A DNA stretch of 33,334 nucleotides, taken from Opitutaceae bacterium (GTDB lineage: Bacteria; Verrucomicrobiota; Verrucomicrobiia; Opitutales; Opitutaceae). The stretch is taken from NCBI GenBank assembly GCA_016794725.1, contig JAEUGZ010000473.1, forward strand, positions 1 through 33,334, read 5' to 3'. Both the position numbers and the translations under genes were made by a program. Every line of letters starts with the position of its first letter. The first letter of the stretch is position 1. Below the pieces are notes generated by a model. The model saw only the letters and a list, made by a program, of their open reading frames with translations. It had not been told where the DNA came from and made no database searches. Of the stretch, positions 8,657 through 17,994 are shown piece after piece.

Positions 8657-9445
8657 ATGCCTTGTTTTTGCATCGATATTGGAAACACCCACACCCACTT
8701 CGGGATCGTCCCGAATCAGGGTAAGGTGGTGCCACTGCGGATCTCGACGCGTTTCATCGATCATCCGACCGAGGGAATCATCCCGGCCTTCTGGAGGGAG
8801 ATCAGTGCCAAGGGCCCCGTCACGGGCATTTCCTTCTGCTCGGTCGTTCCGGCCGCCACACCCTTGCTGCGACGGACGTTTGAACTCCAACGGATCGATG
8901 TGCCCGTGTTCAACCTGACGCACCGCAGCCGGCTCGGCGTGCCGATCACCTACCCGTCGCCGGCCGAAATCGGCCAGGATCGTCTGGCCAATGCCGCGGG
9001 AGCACACGCCCTGTTTGGCACCCCGGCCGTGGTCATTGATCTGGGCACGGCTGTGACCTTCGATGTCGTCACCTCCACGCGCGGTTACGAGGGAGGCGTG
9101 ATCGCGCCGGGCATCGAGATCATGCGGAGTTACCTGCACGAAAAGACCGCCCAACTGCCTCTGCTCGACGAAGGAGTAGAGCTCACCGGCATGATTGGGA
9201 AGTCAACCATGGAGGCGATGCGCATCGGTACGGTGGTCGGTTTCGCCGGTCTGATTCAGTCGCTCCTCACAGCAATCGTTGCCGAGTTGCAGCAACGCGG
9301 GGAACCCAACCCACAAATCCTCTCCACCGGGGGCACCGCCACCCGGATTTCCGGTCGGATTCGCCCTGAACCGGTCCACGTGCCCGACCTGACGTTGCAG
9401 GGGCTTGCCGCCGCGTTTCGCCTGAACCATCCTGCCCATACATGA
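8657..9445 (+). CDS. coaX: Type III pantothenate kinase
   Basis: 262 residues from the ATG at 8657; the open frame extends to 8618, but CoaX proteins begin right at the first strand, here MPCFCIDIGNTHTHFG. CoaX phosphorylates pantothenate, the first step of CoA synthesis. Family landmarks visible are the phosphate motif DIGNT at 7-11, GQDRLANAAGAHALFG near 112-127 (usually GxDRxxN), DLGTAVTFDVV with the second phosphate motif, and GGVIAPGI. There is no ASKHA-type large insertion, and length is normal. The last 4 nt overlap the start of the following ABC transporter ATPase (ATGA), suggesting one transcript with the transporter genes. A 71-nt gap with no obvious signal separates it from birA. 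Confidence 0.93.
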   Translation: MPCFCIDIGNTHTHFGIVPNQGKVVPLRISTRFIDHPTEGIIPAFWREISAKGPVTGISFCSVVPAATPLLRRTFELQRIDVPVFNLTHRSRLGVPITYPSPAEIGQDRLANAAGAHALFGTPAVVIDLGTAVTFDVVTSTRGYEGGVIAPGIEIMRSYLHEKTAQLPLLDEGVELTGMIGKSTMEAMRIGTVVGFAGLIQSLLTAIVAELQQRGEPNPQILSTGGTATRISGRIRPEPVHVPDLTLQGLAAAFRLNHPAHT

Positions 9446-10479
9446 CTGCCCGAGCGCCCGACGCCACGCCTCCCGCCATCGAAGTCATCAATCTCGTCAA
9501 GGCGTACGGGGGACTCGCCGCCGTCAATGACATCAGTTTCACCGTCGAACGGGGCGAAATTCTCGGCTTTCTTGGACCCAACGGCGCGGGCAAGTCCACC
9601 ACCATGCGCATCCTGACGGGTTACCTGCCCGCCACGAAAGGCACCGTCCGGATTTTCGGTATTCCCGTCGCTTCGCGCTCCGAGGAGGTCAAACGCATCA
9701 TCGGCTACATGCCGGAAAACAACCCGCTTCCCGAGGACATGCGGGTGTCGGAGTACCTCTACTACCGGGGACGTCTGAAAGAGATCCCCCGATCCAAACT
9801 CGGCTCGCGACTCGACGAAGTGCTGGAACTTTGCGATCTCACGCGGGTGCGCCACCGGATCATGGGCCAGCTATCCAAGGGCAACCGGCAGCGGGTGGGC
9901 ATCGCCGAGGCCATCCTCGCCGAGCCGCCGGTCATCATCATGGACGAACCGACCATCGGTCTCGATCCCCACCAGATTCTGATCGTGCGCGACCTCATCT
10001 CCAGCCTGCGCGGGCGCATGACGGTGATCATCTCATCCCACATTCTGCCGGAAATCGAGATGACCTGCGACCGGGTGCTCATCATCAATCGCGGGCGGGT
10101 TGTGGCCCAGGGCACGCCCAACGCCCTGCGACGCGAGTTCCTCGGACAATCCCGCTACGAACTCGAGATCGCCGGCGACCTCTCCGGATTGCCCGATTTG
10201 CTCCGTGGCGTGGACGCCTCCCTGCGACTCGAACCCGCGGTTTCCCACTCACCCGGCAGGAGGGTGGATGAGGCCCCCGACCCCGCCGTTTTTCAACGGG
10301 TGCTGCTCACCACGGATCGGGATGATGAGCTGGGTGACGCCCTGCTTCACGCCCTCGCGGCCGACTCGCGTTTCCGCCTGCGATCGCTCACCCGGGCGCA
10401 TCCCAGCCTCGAGGACGTTTTTCTTGCCGCCACCAAACGCAGCTGGGACGTGGTCGACGCCCCGGGAGCAAGGAAATAA
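9442..10479 (+). CDS. ABC transporter ATP-binding protein (GldA-like)
   Basis: 345 residues. The first 230 are a complete ABC ATPase: Walker A GPNGAGKST at 45-53, the signature LSKGN at 144-148 (LSGGQ variant), Walker B IIMDEPTIGLDP around 165-175, and the switch histidine in ISSH at 197-200. The C-terminal 110 residues are an accessory domain of the kind seen in GldA/CcmA-type exporters, ending with SLEDVFLAAT, which is typical. It powers the membrane permease encoded next (10570-11331). The start overlaps the coaX stop by 4 nt. The four-gene set with GldF-, GldG- and DUF4340-like proteins is conserved in many phyla, and despite the gliding-motility name its substrate is generally unknown. 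Confidence 0.92.
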   Translation: MTARAPDATPPAIEVINLVKAYGGLAAVNDISFTVERGEILGFLGPNGAGKSTTMRILTGYLPATKGTVRIFGIPVASRSEEVKRIIGYMPENNPLPEDMRVSEYLYYRGRLKEIPRSKLGSRLDEVLELCDLTRVRHRIMGQLSKGNRQRVGIAEAILAEPPVIIMDEPTIGLDPHQILIVRDLISSLRGRMTVIISSHILPEIEMTCDRVLIINRGRVVAQGTPNALRREFLGQSRYELEIAGDLSGLPDLLRGVDASLRLEPAVSHSPGRRVDEAPDPAVFQRVLLTTDRDDELGDALLHALAADSRFRLRSLTRAHPSLEDVFLAATKRSWDVVDAPGARK

Positions 10480-10569
10480 AGTCCCCTCCCCCGACGACCT
10501 GCCCTCGCCTGTTCCTCCTCGGCGTCGGCCCCACTCCACCGTTTTTATCGCTCCCCTCGATCGCTCTCC

Positions 10570-11331
10570 ATGCGCCACTTTCTCACCATCCTGAACCAGG
10601 AGATCCGGATGCTGCTGGTCAATCCCAGCACCTACATCGCCGCGGTTCTCTTTCTCGCGGTGATGGGCTTCGTTTTCACCGGCATCCTCGAGAACTACAG
10701 TGCGGCCCCCCAGGTGGATTCCCCCGCCACCGTGTTCTTCCAGTACTTCTGGCTCCCTGTCTTCTTCATGGTGCCGCTCCTGACCATGAAATGCCTCGCC
10801 GAGGAGCGGCGTCTCGGAACTCTGGAGACACTGCTCACCACTCCTGTCACCACCACCGAGGTGGTCCTGGGCAAGTTCGGCGCCGCCTATTTCCTCTACC
10901 TGCTTCTCTGGGGCTCAACCGGCGGCTTTTTCTACATCCTCCACCGCTTTGCCGGAGACGTCCGCTTTCTCGACAACGGCCCGCTGATCGGAGGCTACGT
11001 CTTCATTGCCGTCTCCGGCATGCTCTTCATCGCGATTGGCGTCTTCGCCAGCTCGCTCTCCCGCAATCAGGCGGTCGCGGGCATCGGCTCGTTCGCCCTG
11101 CTGTTCGGTCTCATCAGCGGATTGAGTTTCCTCAACGGCATGGCGGTCCTTGAGCTCGAGCTCATGCAGCCGGTCAAGGCCGTGGTCAACTACGCCCAGA
11201 TTTTCCAGCACCTCAACGACTTCACCCGCGGCGTGGTGGATACACGCCAGCTGCTCTTTTACATCAGTGGCACGGTGCTCGCCCTCATCTTCAGCATCCT
11301 CGGGGTCGAGGCCAAGCTGCTCCAGGGCTGA
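10570..11331 (+). CDS. ABC-2 type permease (GldF-like)
   Basis: 253 residues with about six membrane helices: around 20-40, 58-76, 105-125, 135-155, 168-190 and 225-247. It opens with a cytoplasmic helix (HFLTILNQEIRMLL) followed by NPSTYIAAVLFLAV. The segment TMKCLAEERRLGTLETLLTTPV is the conserved cytoplasmic loop of ABC-2 permeases that docks on the ATPase. It should form the channel of the exporter with the ATPase at 9442-10479. There is a 90-nt spacer before it without an evident promoter. The GldG-like gene starts 11 nt later, so the genes are almost certainly co-transcribed. The substrate is unknown. Confidence 0.88.
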   Translation: MRHFLTILNQEIRMLLVNPSTYIAAVLFLAVMGFVFTGILENYSAAPQVDSPATVFFQYFWLPVFFMVPLLTMKCLAEERRLGTLETLLTTPVTTTEVVLGKFGAAYFLYLLLWGSTGGFFYILHRFAGDVRFLDNGPLIGGYVFIAVSGMLFIAIGVFASSLSRNQAVAGIGSFALLFGLISGLSFLNGMAVLELELMQPVKAVVNYAQIFQHLNDFTRGVVDTRQLLFYISGTVLALIFSILGVEAKLLQG

Positions 11332-11342
11332 CCCCACGCACG

Positions 11343-12851
11343 ATGAGATTCGCCGACAGTTTTCGCGCCGCCCGCTGGATCCGCCTGATCAACCTGGTGC
11401 TCCAGAGCCTGCTCTTCACCGCCCTCTTCAGCGGACTGAACTACCTCGCATTGCACTACTCCTGGCGCTACGATCTGACCCAGCACCGGCGTCACTCGCT
11501 CTCGCCCGAAACCCTCTCCTACCTGAAGGGGCTGCGCGCTCCGGTGCAGATCGTCGTGACCTGGACGGAGGATTCGGAAAACGAGGAGGTCGCCCAGATT
11601 TATCGCGATGTCAGCGGCATCCTGAGGGAATACGTCTACGCCACCGCCAACAACCGGGCCACGGTGGAGGGCGCGAGCTACGATGGGCGCATCACCACCC
11701 GCTACATCGATGTGTTCCGACAGCGTCGCGAGGCCGAGTCGCTGGGCATCGAGCAGGCCAACAGCATCCAGGTGATGAGCGGCAACAACCGGCGCACCAT
11801 CGGCCTCGAGGAGCTCTACCGGTTTGAAAACAAACAGAAGCAGGAGTTTCGCGGCGAACAGGCGCTGACCGCCGCCATCCTCGATGTCGACAACTCCGAG
11901 CCGACCAAGATCTATGTCCTGCGCGGCAACGGCGAGATGCAACTCGACAAGACGGACGCCGCCCGCGGGCTTTCCGCGCTGAAGGACGAAATGCGGGCCC
12001 GGAACTTCGATCTGCAGCCCCTCGATCTGTCGGTGACCAAGAGCATCCCCGCCGACGCCGCCCTGCTCATCATCGCCGCACCGGAGGGTCCCTACGACAA
12101 GTTCGAGGTCGAGCTCATCCGCACCTGGATGACGCGCAGTCCGCCAGGCCGCCTCATCATCCTGCTCGCCCCGCGGGCCCGCCACGGGCTGGAAAGCCTG
12201 CTCTCCGACTGGGGGCTGGTTTCGGACGATGTGGTGGTCTACGACAACGGCGCCACCGGACAGGACGAATCCGGCAATCTCATCCTGCGCAGTCTGAGCA
12301 AGGAGAGTCCCATCACCGCCATGTTTCTGGCCAATGAAATGCCGCTGCGGTTCGGCCAGGCCCGGGCCGCACGCCCGGACCCGACCCGGGCCCGCGACGG
12401 AGGCTTCGACGTCAAACCCCTCGTCGCCACCACCGAATCGGCCTGGGGCGAGCGCAGCTATCGGATGACGTCGCTGACCCAGCGCTACGACGCCGGCGTC
12501 GACCTGCCGGGCCCGATCGTGGTCGCCGCCTCGTCGGAACGGGTGACTCCACCCAATGATGACGTGCTCCCTTTCAGCGTGCGCGGAGGCCGGGTGGTGC
12601 TCTTCGGCGGCGCCGACTTCATCGCCAACGGCCGGATCACCAATCCCGCCAACCTCGGGGTGTTCCTCAATTCCGTCAATTGGACCACCGACCGCGACAC
12701 GCAACTCAACATCCCGCCGCGGCCGATCGAACGCTTCCAGCTCTCGCTCAGCCAGGACGAGCTGTCGCGGCTCCGCTACAGCCTTCTCCTCGGCGTGCCG
12801 GGAGCCGCCGCCCTCCTCGGCCTCATCGTCTACTGGACCCGACGCCGCTGA
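11343..12851 (+). CDS. GldG-like ABC transporter auxiliary protein
   Basis: 502 residues with a membrane helix near the N-terminus (about 17-38) and another at the very C-terminus (about 478-497), with a large domain between them that lies outside the cytoplasm. The start of this domain, DLTQHRRHSLSPETLSYLKGL (about 44-64), is the hallmark of the GldG/ABC auxiliary family; the next part, VQIVVTWTEDSE and DVSGILREYV, matches its thioredoxin-like first domain. VVLFGGADFIAN near residue 420 belongs to the conserved C-terminal portion. GldG-type proteins accompany the GldA/GldF pair, and their biochemical role is unresolved. The arrangement ATPase-permease-GldG-DUF4340 here is the standard order. 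Confidence 0.87.
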   Translation: MRFADSFRAARWIRLINLVLQSLLFTALFSGLNYLALHYSWRYDLTQHRRHSLSPETLSYLKGLRAPVQIVVTWTEDSENEEVAQIYRDVSGILREYVYATANNRATVEGASYDGRITTRYIDVFRQRREAESLGIEQANSIQVMSGNNRRTIGLEELYRFENKQKQEFRGEQALTAAILDVDNSEPTKIYVLRGNGEMQLDKTDAARGLSALKDEMRARNFDLQPLDLSVTKSIPADAALLIIAAPEGPYDKFEVELIRTWMTRSPPGRLIILLAPRARHGLESLLSDWGLVSDDVVVYDNGATGQDESGNLILRSLSKESPITAMFLANEMPLRFGQARAARPDPTRARDGGFDVKPLVATTESAWGERSYRMTSLTQRYDAGVDLPGPIVVAASSERVTPPNDDVLPFSVRGGRVVLFGGADFIANGRITNPANLGVFLNSVNWTTDRDTQLNIPPRPIERFQLSLSQDELSRLRYSLLLGVPGAAALLGLIVYWTRRR

Positions 12852-12895
12852 CCTGACCCACCCGGCCCGCCTTCGGAACTTCCGCCCCCTCTGCC

Positions 12896-14911
12896 ATGCG
12901 CACCAAAGTCACGCTCGTTCTCATCTTCCTGAACGTCGCGCTCTTCTTCTTCATCTTTCAGTTCGAGTGGAAATGGCGCCAGGAACTGCGCGCCAAGGAC
13001 ACGCGCCTGCGCGTGCTCGACGCCCGGGCGTCAAACATCCAAAAACTCGAGATCGCCGGGCTGGCCGAACCCATCCAACTCGAACGTCAGGGCGACGACT
13101 GGATGGTGATGGCGCCGTTCAAGTGGCCCGCCGATCCGAATGTGGTCAAACGGATCCTCAATGAGCTGATCTTCCTCGAGCGGGAGGCCTCCTTCACCCT
13201 GCCGGAACTGGAAAAGGCCGGGGTCACGCTCGCCGACTACGGCCTCGACAAGCCCGCCCTGACCCTGACCTTCACGCCTGGCAGCCCCACCGGCACCGGG
13301 GGACCAAGCCTGCCTCCGGTGGTGCTCCGCATCGGGGCGGAGAAGGCCGCCGGCAACCGGCTGTATCTGCTTTCCCCGGACGGCGAACGGGTGCTGATCG
13401 TCAAGCGCGCCCTGGTGGACAGCCTGAGGTTGAAGCTCGACGAGTTGCGCGACCCCACCCTGTTCAAAATCCAGGGATTTGAGGTCCGATCGTTCACCGT
13501 GCAGGCCGCCGCAGCCAACAACCTGCGGGTCCGGGTGCGCCACGAGGGCAGCCGCTGGTCGCTCGAAACCCCCATCCTCGCGCGCGCCGGCCGGATTCCG
13601 ACCGAACTCGCCATCAACAACCTCACCTCGCTGGAGGCCGCCCAGTTTCCCGCACCCGCCTCGATCGATGCCACCCGCACCGGTCTGGCCAGTCCCTCGC
13701 TTCGCATCACCCTCGAGGGCAACAACCGCCACGAGACCCTGCTGGTCGGCGCGCGCACCGCCGAGCAGCCGGCCTCGGGTGACGAGTCCGTCTACTACGC
13801 CCGGCTGGAGGATCGCGACGCGGTCTTCACCACGTCGATTCCAAACGCACTGGTCGACACCCTGCGCAACGCCCAGGAAAAACTGCGCGAGCGGCTGGTG
13901 CTGGATCTCGATGGCCGCGTGGTATCCGGAATCACCCTTCGAGCCGCCGACCAGAAGGAGCTGACCCTGCAGCGACTGGAGATCGGAACCGCCCCCGGCG
14001 AGGGCGGCGCCTGGCAGATTGTGCGGCGCGATCCCGGCGCCACCGGCACGCAGACGCTTCCGGCCGATCCCACCGCGGTGAACCGGCTGCTCCAGCACCT
14101 GACGCTGCTCTCCGCCGAGGAATTTCGCAGTGACGCCCCAAGCGCGGCCGACCTGGAAAACTGGGGCTTCAACCTGCCCGAGCGCCGCATCACCCTGACG
14201 GTGGTTCCACTCGCGCCGGCGACGCGCGGCCCGGTCACCCCCACCCAGTTGGTGCTCGACCTCGGCCTTTCGTCCGAAGGGGGCGGGGCGGTCTACGCCA
14301 AGCTCCTGAACCAGGAGTTTGTCTACCGGGTGCGTTCCTCCATCCTCTCCGAAACACCGGTGGTCGATCGCGTCTTCCGCGACAAGCGTCTGCGCGAGCT
14401 GCCGACCGGCGCCCAAATCACCGGGCTGTCCCTCGTGCGGACGGCCAATGGCTCCGTCATCTACGCGCGCGCCCTCGGGGAAAACGAGACCTGGAAATCC
14501 GCCCTCGCCGGCGAATCCCCCTCGCGGCAGGCGGCGATCGAGCGGCTGCTGGCCCAGCTCCGCACCCTGCGGGCCCAGAGCATCGACGCCACCACGTTCC
14601 CGACCACCTTGACCCTCGATGGCGTGGATCAACCCTGGACCTATCGCCTGGAGATCTCCGTCGCACTCGTCGCCGGGGCCGGAACCCAGACTACCACCTC
14701 TACCCTTTTCCTCAGCGAGCGCACCGGGGGCGGGACCCAGATCATCGGCTCGCCGGATCTCGATGTGGTCTTTCACGCCGAACAGGCCCTGCTCGACGCT
14801 TTCTGGACTTTGATTTACGGACCGCGTGACGAAGGTCCGCCGGCCCCGGACACCGCCCCCGTCACCGCGCCGGCCGCGCCCGCCGCTGGCGCGCTTCCCC
14901 CCAAACCATGA
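12896..14911 (+). CDS. DUF4340 protein with four tandem repeats
   Basis: 671 residues. One membrane helix (about 5-23) is followed by a long extracytoplasmic part. I see the DUF4340-type unit repeated four times, each with a beta-rich part containing a central tryptophan, a short helix and a segment with LxxL near its end: roughly 47-180 (GDDWMVMAP), 196-325 (GSRWSLETP), 342-488 (GAWQIV) and 507-640 (ETWKSAL). A Pro/Ala-rich tail follows. In other genomes DUF4340 genes also follow GldG genes, so this protein is probably part of the same transporter complex at the outer face of the membrane. The molecular function is unknown. It starts 44 nt after the GldG-like gene. Confidence 0.85.
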   Translation: MRTKVTLVLIFLNVALFFFIFQFEWKWRQELRAKDTRLRVLDARASNIQKLEIAGLAEPIQLERQGDDWMVMAPFKWPADPNVVKRILNELIFLEREASFTLPELEKAGVTLADYGLDKPALTLTFTPGSPTGTGGPSLPPVVLRIGAEKAAGNRLYLLSPDGERVLIVKRALVDSLRLKLDELRDPTLFKIQGFEVRSFTVQAAAANNLRVRVRHEGSRWSLETPILARAGRIPTELAINNLTSLEAAQFPAPASIDATRTGLASPSLRITLEGNNRHETLLVGARTAEQPASGDESVYYARLEDRDAVFTTSIPNALVDTLRNAQEKLRERLVLDLDGRVVSGITLRAADQKELTLQRLEIGTAPGEGGAWQIVRRDPGATGTQTLPADPTAVNRLLQHLTLLSAEEFRSDAPSAADLENWGFNLPERRITLTVVPLAPATRGPVTPTQLVLDLGLSSEGGGAVYAKLLNQEFVYRVRSSILSETPVVDRVFRDKRLRELPTGAQITGLSLVRTANGSVIYARALGENETWKSALAGESPSRQAAIERLLAQLRTLRAQSIDATTFPTTLTLDGVDQPWTYRLEISVALVAGAGTQTTTSTLFLSERTGGGTQIIGSPDLDVVFHAEQALLDAFWTLIYGPRDEGPPAPDTAPVTAPAAPAAGALPPKP

Positions 14912-14972
14912 TCCGTCGTCGCCGATTCTTCTCGGCGTCGACCGGCCTGTCCCTCGTCGTTTGCCGTCTCGC

Positions 14973-17750
14973 ATGAAACCGGTGCTCCAGGCCTGCTGGT
15001 CGGGTGCACGCCTGTGCGCGCGGGGTCTGCTGGCGGTGCTGACCTGGACCCTCTGGCTGGCGCTCACGGTCGGGCTGGTCGCGCAGATCATCATCCTGAC
15101 AAAGAGGGAGCTGAGCGTACCCGCCTGGGTGCGTCACCGCTTTGAACAGCGCCTCGAACGAATCGGGCTGCGCGCCGAGGTGGGCAAATTGACCTTTGAT
15201 CCCGAGGGGCGCGTCCTGCTGGAAGACGTGACCCTCAGCACGCCCGCCTTGCGGGAGCCCCTGGTCACGGCCCGCGCCGTCTATCTTCGCCTCGACCCAT
15301 GGATGCTGCTCGCCGGGCACTTCGAAGCCACGGAGCTGGACTTGTCCGGCGGAACCCTGCGCACACCCACGTTGCTCTCGCCCTCCGGCCGCAATGAGGC
15401 GGTCGTGAGCGACCTGGCGGCCACCCTCACCTTTGGACGCGACCGCTGGTCGATCGACACGCTGACCGGCCGGGTCGGCCGGATTGAGATCGCCCTGCGC
15501 GGTGGCCTCCGCGCGCCCACGCCTTCCGTCCGCGCATCGGATCCGACCCCGCAGATCGCCCGCGGCGTCCAGGCCTTTCTCCGCACCGGCCGCAAGCTCC
15601 TCGAGCGCTTTCCCGAATTGGCGCGACTGGACTCACCGCGGCTGGAGGTCGAACTGGAACAGCCGGAACCCGGCACCCTCGACCTCGGACTTAAGCTCAC
15701 GATCGACCGCATCACCGCACCGGCCGCCTGGATACCCGGCACCTCGGGCGACACCGTGATTTCGGGAGTCCGCGCCAGCACCCGTCTGCACCTGACACCC
15801 GGCACCGCAACGCCGGTCCGGCTCGATCTTGCCGCCGGCCGGATCACAGGCGAAAAGGGACTGCTCGTGCGCTCCCTGCGCGCCCGGCTGGACGGGCAGG
15901 TTGCCTCCGACCGAACCTCCTTCACGCCCGTCGCGATCGAACTGGGTGCGACGGAAACGCGGTGGGGAGACATCGCTCTCCAGCATGTCAGCACCCGCAC
16001 CCCGTTCCCCGTCCTTGCACCGGACCTGTCCGCGATTTGGGCCGGACGGCCCTGGTCGCTACGTATCCGAGACTTGGACCGGGAGACAGGGCGGGCGGTT
16101 TTCGAAGCGGAGGGCGAACTGACTCCCGAACACCTGGCGCTGGCCGACCGACTGGCGGGACGGATCGTCTCCGACCAGGTCGAGCTCCAGGATACGCCCT
16201 CGCTGGCGGTGGCGGTTCGCCTGGGCCCTGGCTGGAAACCGTCCGCCATCAACGGTCGCCTTGAGGTGGGTGCGGTCACCGCCCGGACGGTCCCTCTCGA
16301 CGGCGCCAGCGCCACGTTCTCGCTCCAGGGCACGGCACTGCGTTTTGACGACATCGTCCTGCGGGTCGGCCAGAGTATCGCGCGCGGCAGCTACGAGATG
16401 GATACGGAAACCAAGGATTTCCGGTTCCTCCTGGAAGGCCGGCTCCAACCGGCCTCCATCGCCGGCTGGTTCCGGGACTGGTGGCCCCGGCTCTGGAGTT
16501 ACTTCGACTTTTCCAAGTCCATTCCAACGGCCGACGTGGATGTGAGCGGCCGCTGGGGTGAACCGGAACTGACCACTGTGTTCGTCGCCGCCAGCAACGG
16601 CAAAACCGGGCTGCGCGGCACGCAGTTCGACACCGCCCGCACCCGGGTCTTTGTTCGGCCTCAGTTCTACGACGTCCTGCATTTCAATGTCACCCAGGGG
16701 GAGCGTTACGCCCGCGGTACGTTTGCCCGTCGCTTTGACCTCGAAAAGAAGGACTGGCGCTCGATGGAGTTCGACGCGTTCTCCAACCTCGACCTGGTCG
16801 AAGGCGCCAGCGTCATTGGTCCCGAGATTGTGGAGGTCGTCACACCGTTCCGGCTGACCCAACCCGCACAACTGCGGGTGTCCGGACGTTTCGACGGTCC
16901 CGCCGCCCCCGGCGGCCCACACCGCAAGATCGACCTGGGCGTGTACTCCAAGGGTCCGTTCACCTACTACGATTTTCCGATCAGCGACCTCAATGCCGCC
17001 GGTCAGGTGCGCGACGATGACATCGTGCTCGATCCCATTTCCGTGGGCTTCGCCGGTGGAGTCGCCACCGGCCGGATCCATCTCTCCGGCACAGGGCCGA
17101 ACCGGCGCCTGGGATTCGACTACCGCCTCAGTCACGCCAACCTGGGGGAGTCCATTCGCTCACTCGAGGAGTTCGGGGCGCGGCGCAGGGGCGAACCCGT
17201 CCCGAAGCAGAATCGCTTTCAGGAAAAAATCGCCGCCGGCAAACTCGATGTCGCCGTCTCGGCCGACGGGCGCTTCGACGACCTGTTCAGTTATCGGGGA
17301 CAGGGCAATGCCGAGTTGACCGGCGCAGATCTCGGTGAAGTCCGGCTCCTCTGGGTGCTGTCCCAGGTCCTAGACCGCACTTTCCTCGATTTCAGCACCC
17401 TGAAACTGGACACCTTGCAGGCCAATTTCGCGGTGGCCGGTTCCAAACTGGCGTTCTCCGAGGTCCGGATCACCGGCCCGAGGGCTGCGATCGAGGCCCA
17501 GGGCGACTACCTGCTCGATCGCAAGACGCTCGATATGAAAGCCAAGTTGTTCCCGTTTGAAGAAAGCCGCAGCCTGTTCGGGGCCGCCGCGGGCCTGGTT
17601 CTGTCCCCATTTTCGCAAGCATTTGAATTTAAACTAACTGGACCACTCGACAAACCCTCGTGGACGTTTGTCTACGGTCCCACCAACTTTTTACGAACTA
17701 TTACCGGTTCCGGTGACAAGGGAACCGAAACCCCCGCGGCTCCACGATAA
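14973..17750 (+). CDS. Large AsmA/TamB-like envelope protein
   Basis: 925 residues from the ATG at 14973. The frame is open from 14826, but that would overlap the preceding gene and add a Pro/Arg-rich leader. One membrane helix at about 18-42 is followed by an early segment FEQRLERIGLRAEVGKLTFDPEGRVLLEDVTL, which resembles the start of AsmA-family proteins. The rest is a long run of short beta strands, ending with DLGEVRLLW, LDTLQANFAVAGSKL and GDYLLDRKTLDMKAKLFPF, the sort of C-terminal AsmA/DUF3971 region that forms a lipid-carrying groove. By family it would help move phospholipid between membranes. It could be in the same transcript as the ABC genes (61-nt gap). Exact substrate and partners are unknown. 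Confidence 0.75.
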   Translation: MKPVLQACWSGARLCARGLLAVLTWTLWLALTVGLVAQIIILTKRELSVPAWVRHRFEQRLERIGLRAEVGKLTFDPEGRVLLEDVTLSTPALREPLVTARAVYLRLDPWMLLAGHFEATELDLSGGTLRTPTLLSPSGRNEAVVSDLAATLTFGRDRWSIDTLTGRVGRIEIALRGGLRAPTPSVRASDPTPQIARGVQAFLRTGRKLLERFPELARLDSPRLEVELEQPEPGTLDLGLKLTIDRITAPAAWIPGTSGDTVISGVRASTRLHLTPGTATPVRLDLAAGRITGEKGLLVRSLRARLDGQVASDRTSFTPVAIELGATETRWGDIALQHVSTRTPFPVLAPDLSAIWAGRPWSLRIRDLDRETGRAVFEAEGELTPEHLALADRLAGRIVSDQVELQDTPSLAVAVRLGPGWKPSAINGRLEVGAVTARTVPLDGASATFSLQGTALRFDDIVLRVGQSIARGSYEMDTETKDFRFLLEGRLQPASIAGWFRDWWPRLWSYFDFSKSIPTADVDVSGRWGEPELTTVFVAASNGKTGLRGTQFDTARTRVFVRPQFYDVLHFNVTQGERYARGTFARRFDLEKKDWRSMEFDAFSNLDLVEGASVIGPEIVEVVTPFRLTQPAQLRVSGRFDGPAAPGGPHRKIDLGVYSKGPFTYYDFPISDLNAAGQVRDDDIVLDPISVGFAGGVATGRIHLSGTGPNRRLGFDYRLSHANLGESIRSLEEFGARRRGEPVPKQNRFQEKIAAGKLDVAVSADGRFDDLFSYRGQGNAELTGADLGEVRLLWVLSQVLDRTFLDFSTLKLDTLQANFAVAGSKLAFSEVRITGPRAAIEAQGDYLLDRKTLDMKAKLFPFEESRSLFGAAAGLVLSPFSQAFEFKLTGPLDKPSWTFVYGPTNFLRTITGSGDKGTETPAAPR

Positions 17751-17994
17751 ATCAACGGTTTAGGGAGCTGGGAAAACACATTGTGCGCTCATTTCGTTAT
17801 AGTTAGAGAGTGAACCGTTCCGTATATAGGTCATCATGTCCCGAACCGCACAAAGGAAACACCCTAGTCCGGCACTCACCCGCGAAAATCTTTCGCGCCC
17901 GAGCCGGCTGATCCTCCGGTAACGCGATCCACGCGTTGTACGGGCCCACCGGACTCATCACCGTCCCCTTTACCGCCGACGACTTCCCGCCTCG
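17751..17994 (+). other. Intergenic leader before the hybrid histidine kinase, with palindromes
   Basis: 244 nt without a credible gene. GC is lower over 17751-17840 than in the flanking genes, as expected for a promoter, but I could not pick a convincing -35/-10 pair. Two inverted repeats stand out: a perfect 7-bp stem at 17881-17887 and 17891-17897 (CGCGAAA/TTTCGCG, 3-nt loop) and a 6-bp stem at 17921-17926 and 17932-17937 (AACGCG/CGCGTT). They may be a transcribed leader structure or protein-binding sites. Confidence 0.45.

Noticed and set aside
11259..12704. 481-residue minus-strand open frame
   Set aside because: Shadow of the GldG-like gene, caused by high GC at third positions; no recognisable domain.
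14826..14972. Possible earlier start of the AsmA-like gene
   Set aside because: Would overlap the DUF4340 gene and place a Pro/Arg-rich stretch before the membrane helix.
13031..15094. 687-residue minus-strand open frame
   Set aside because: Antisense to the DUF4340 gene and Gly/Arg-rich with no domain; the plus-strand product has a membrane anchor and internal repeats.
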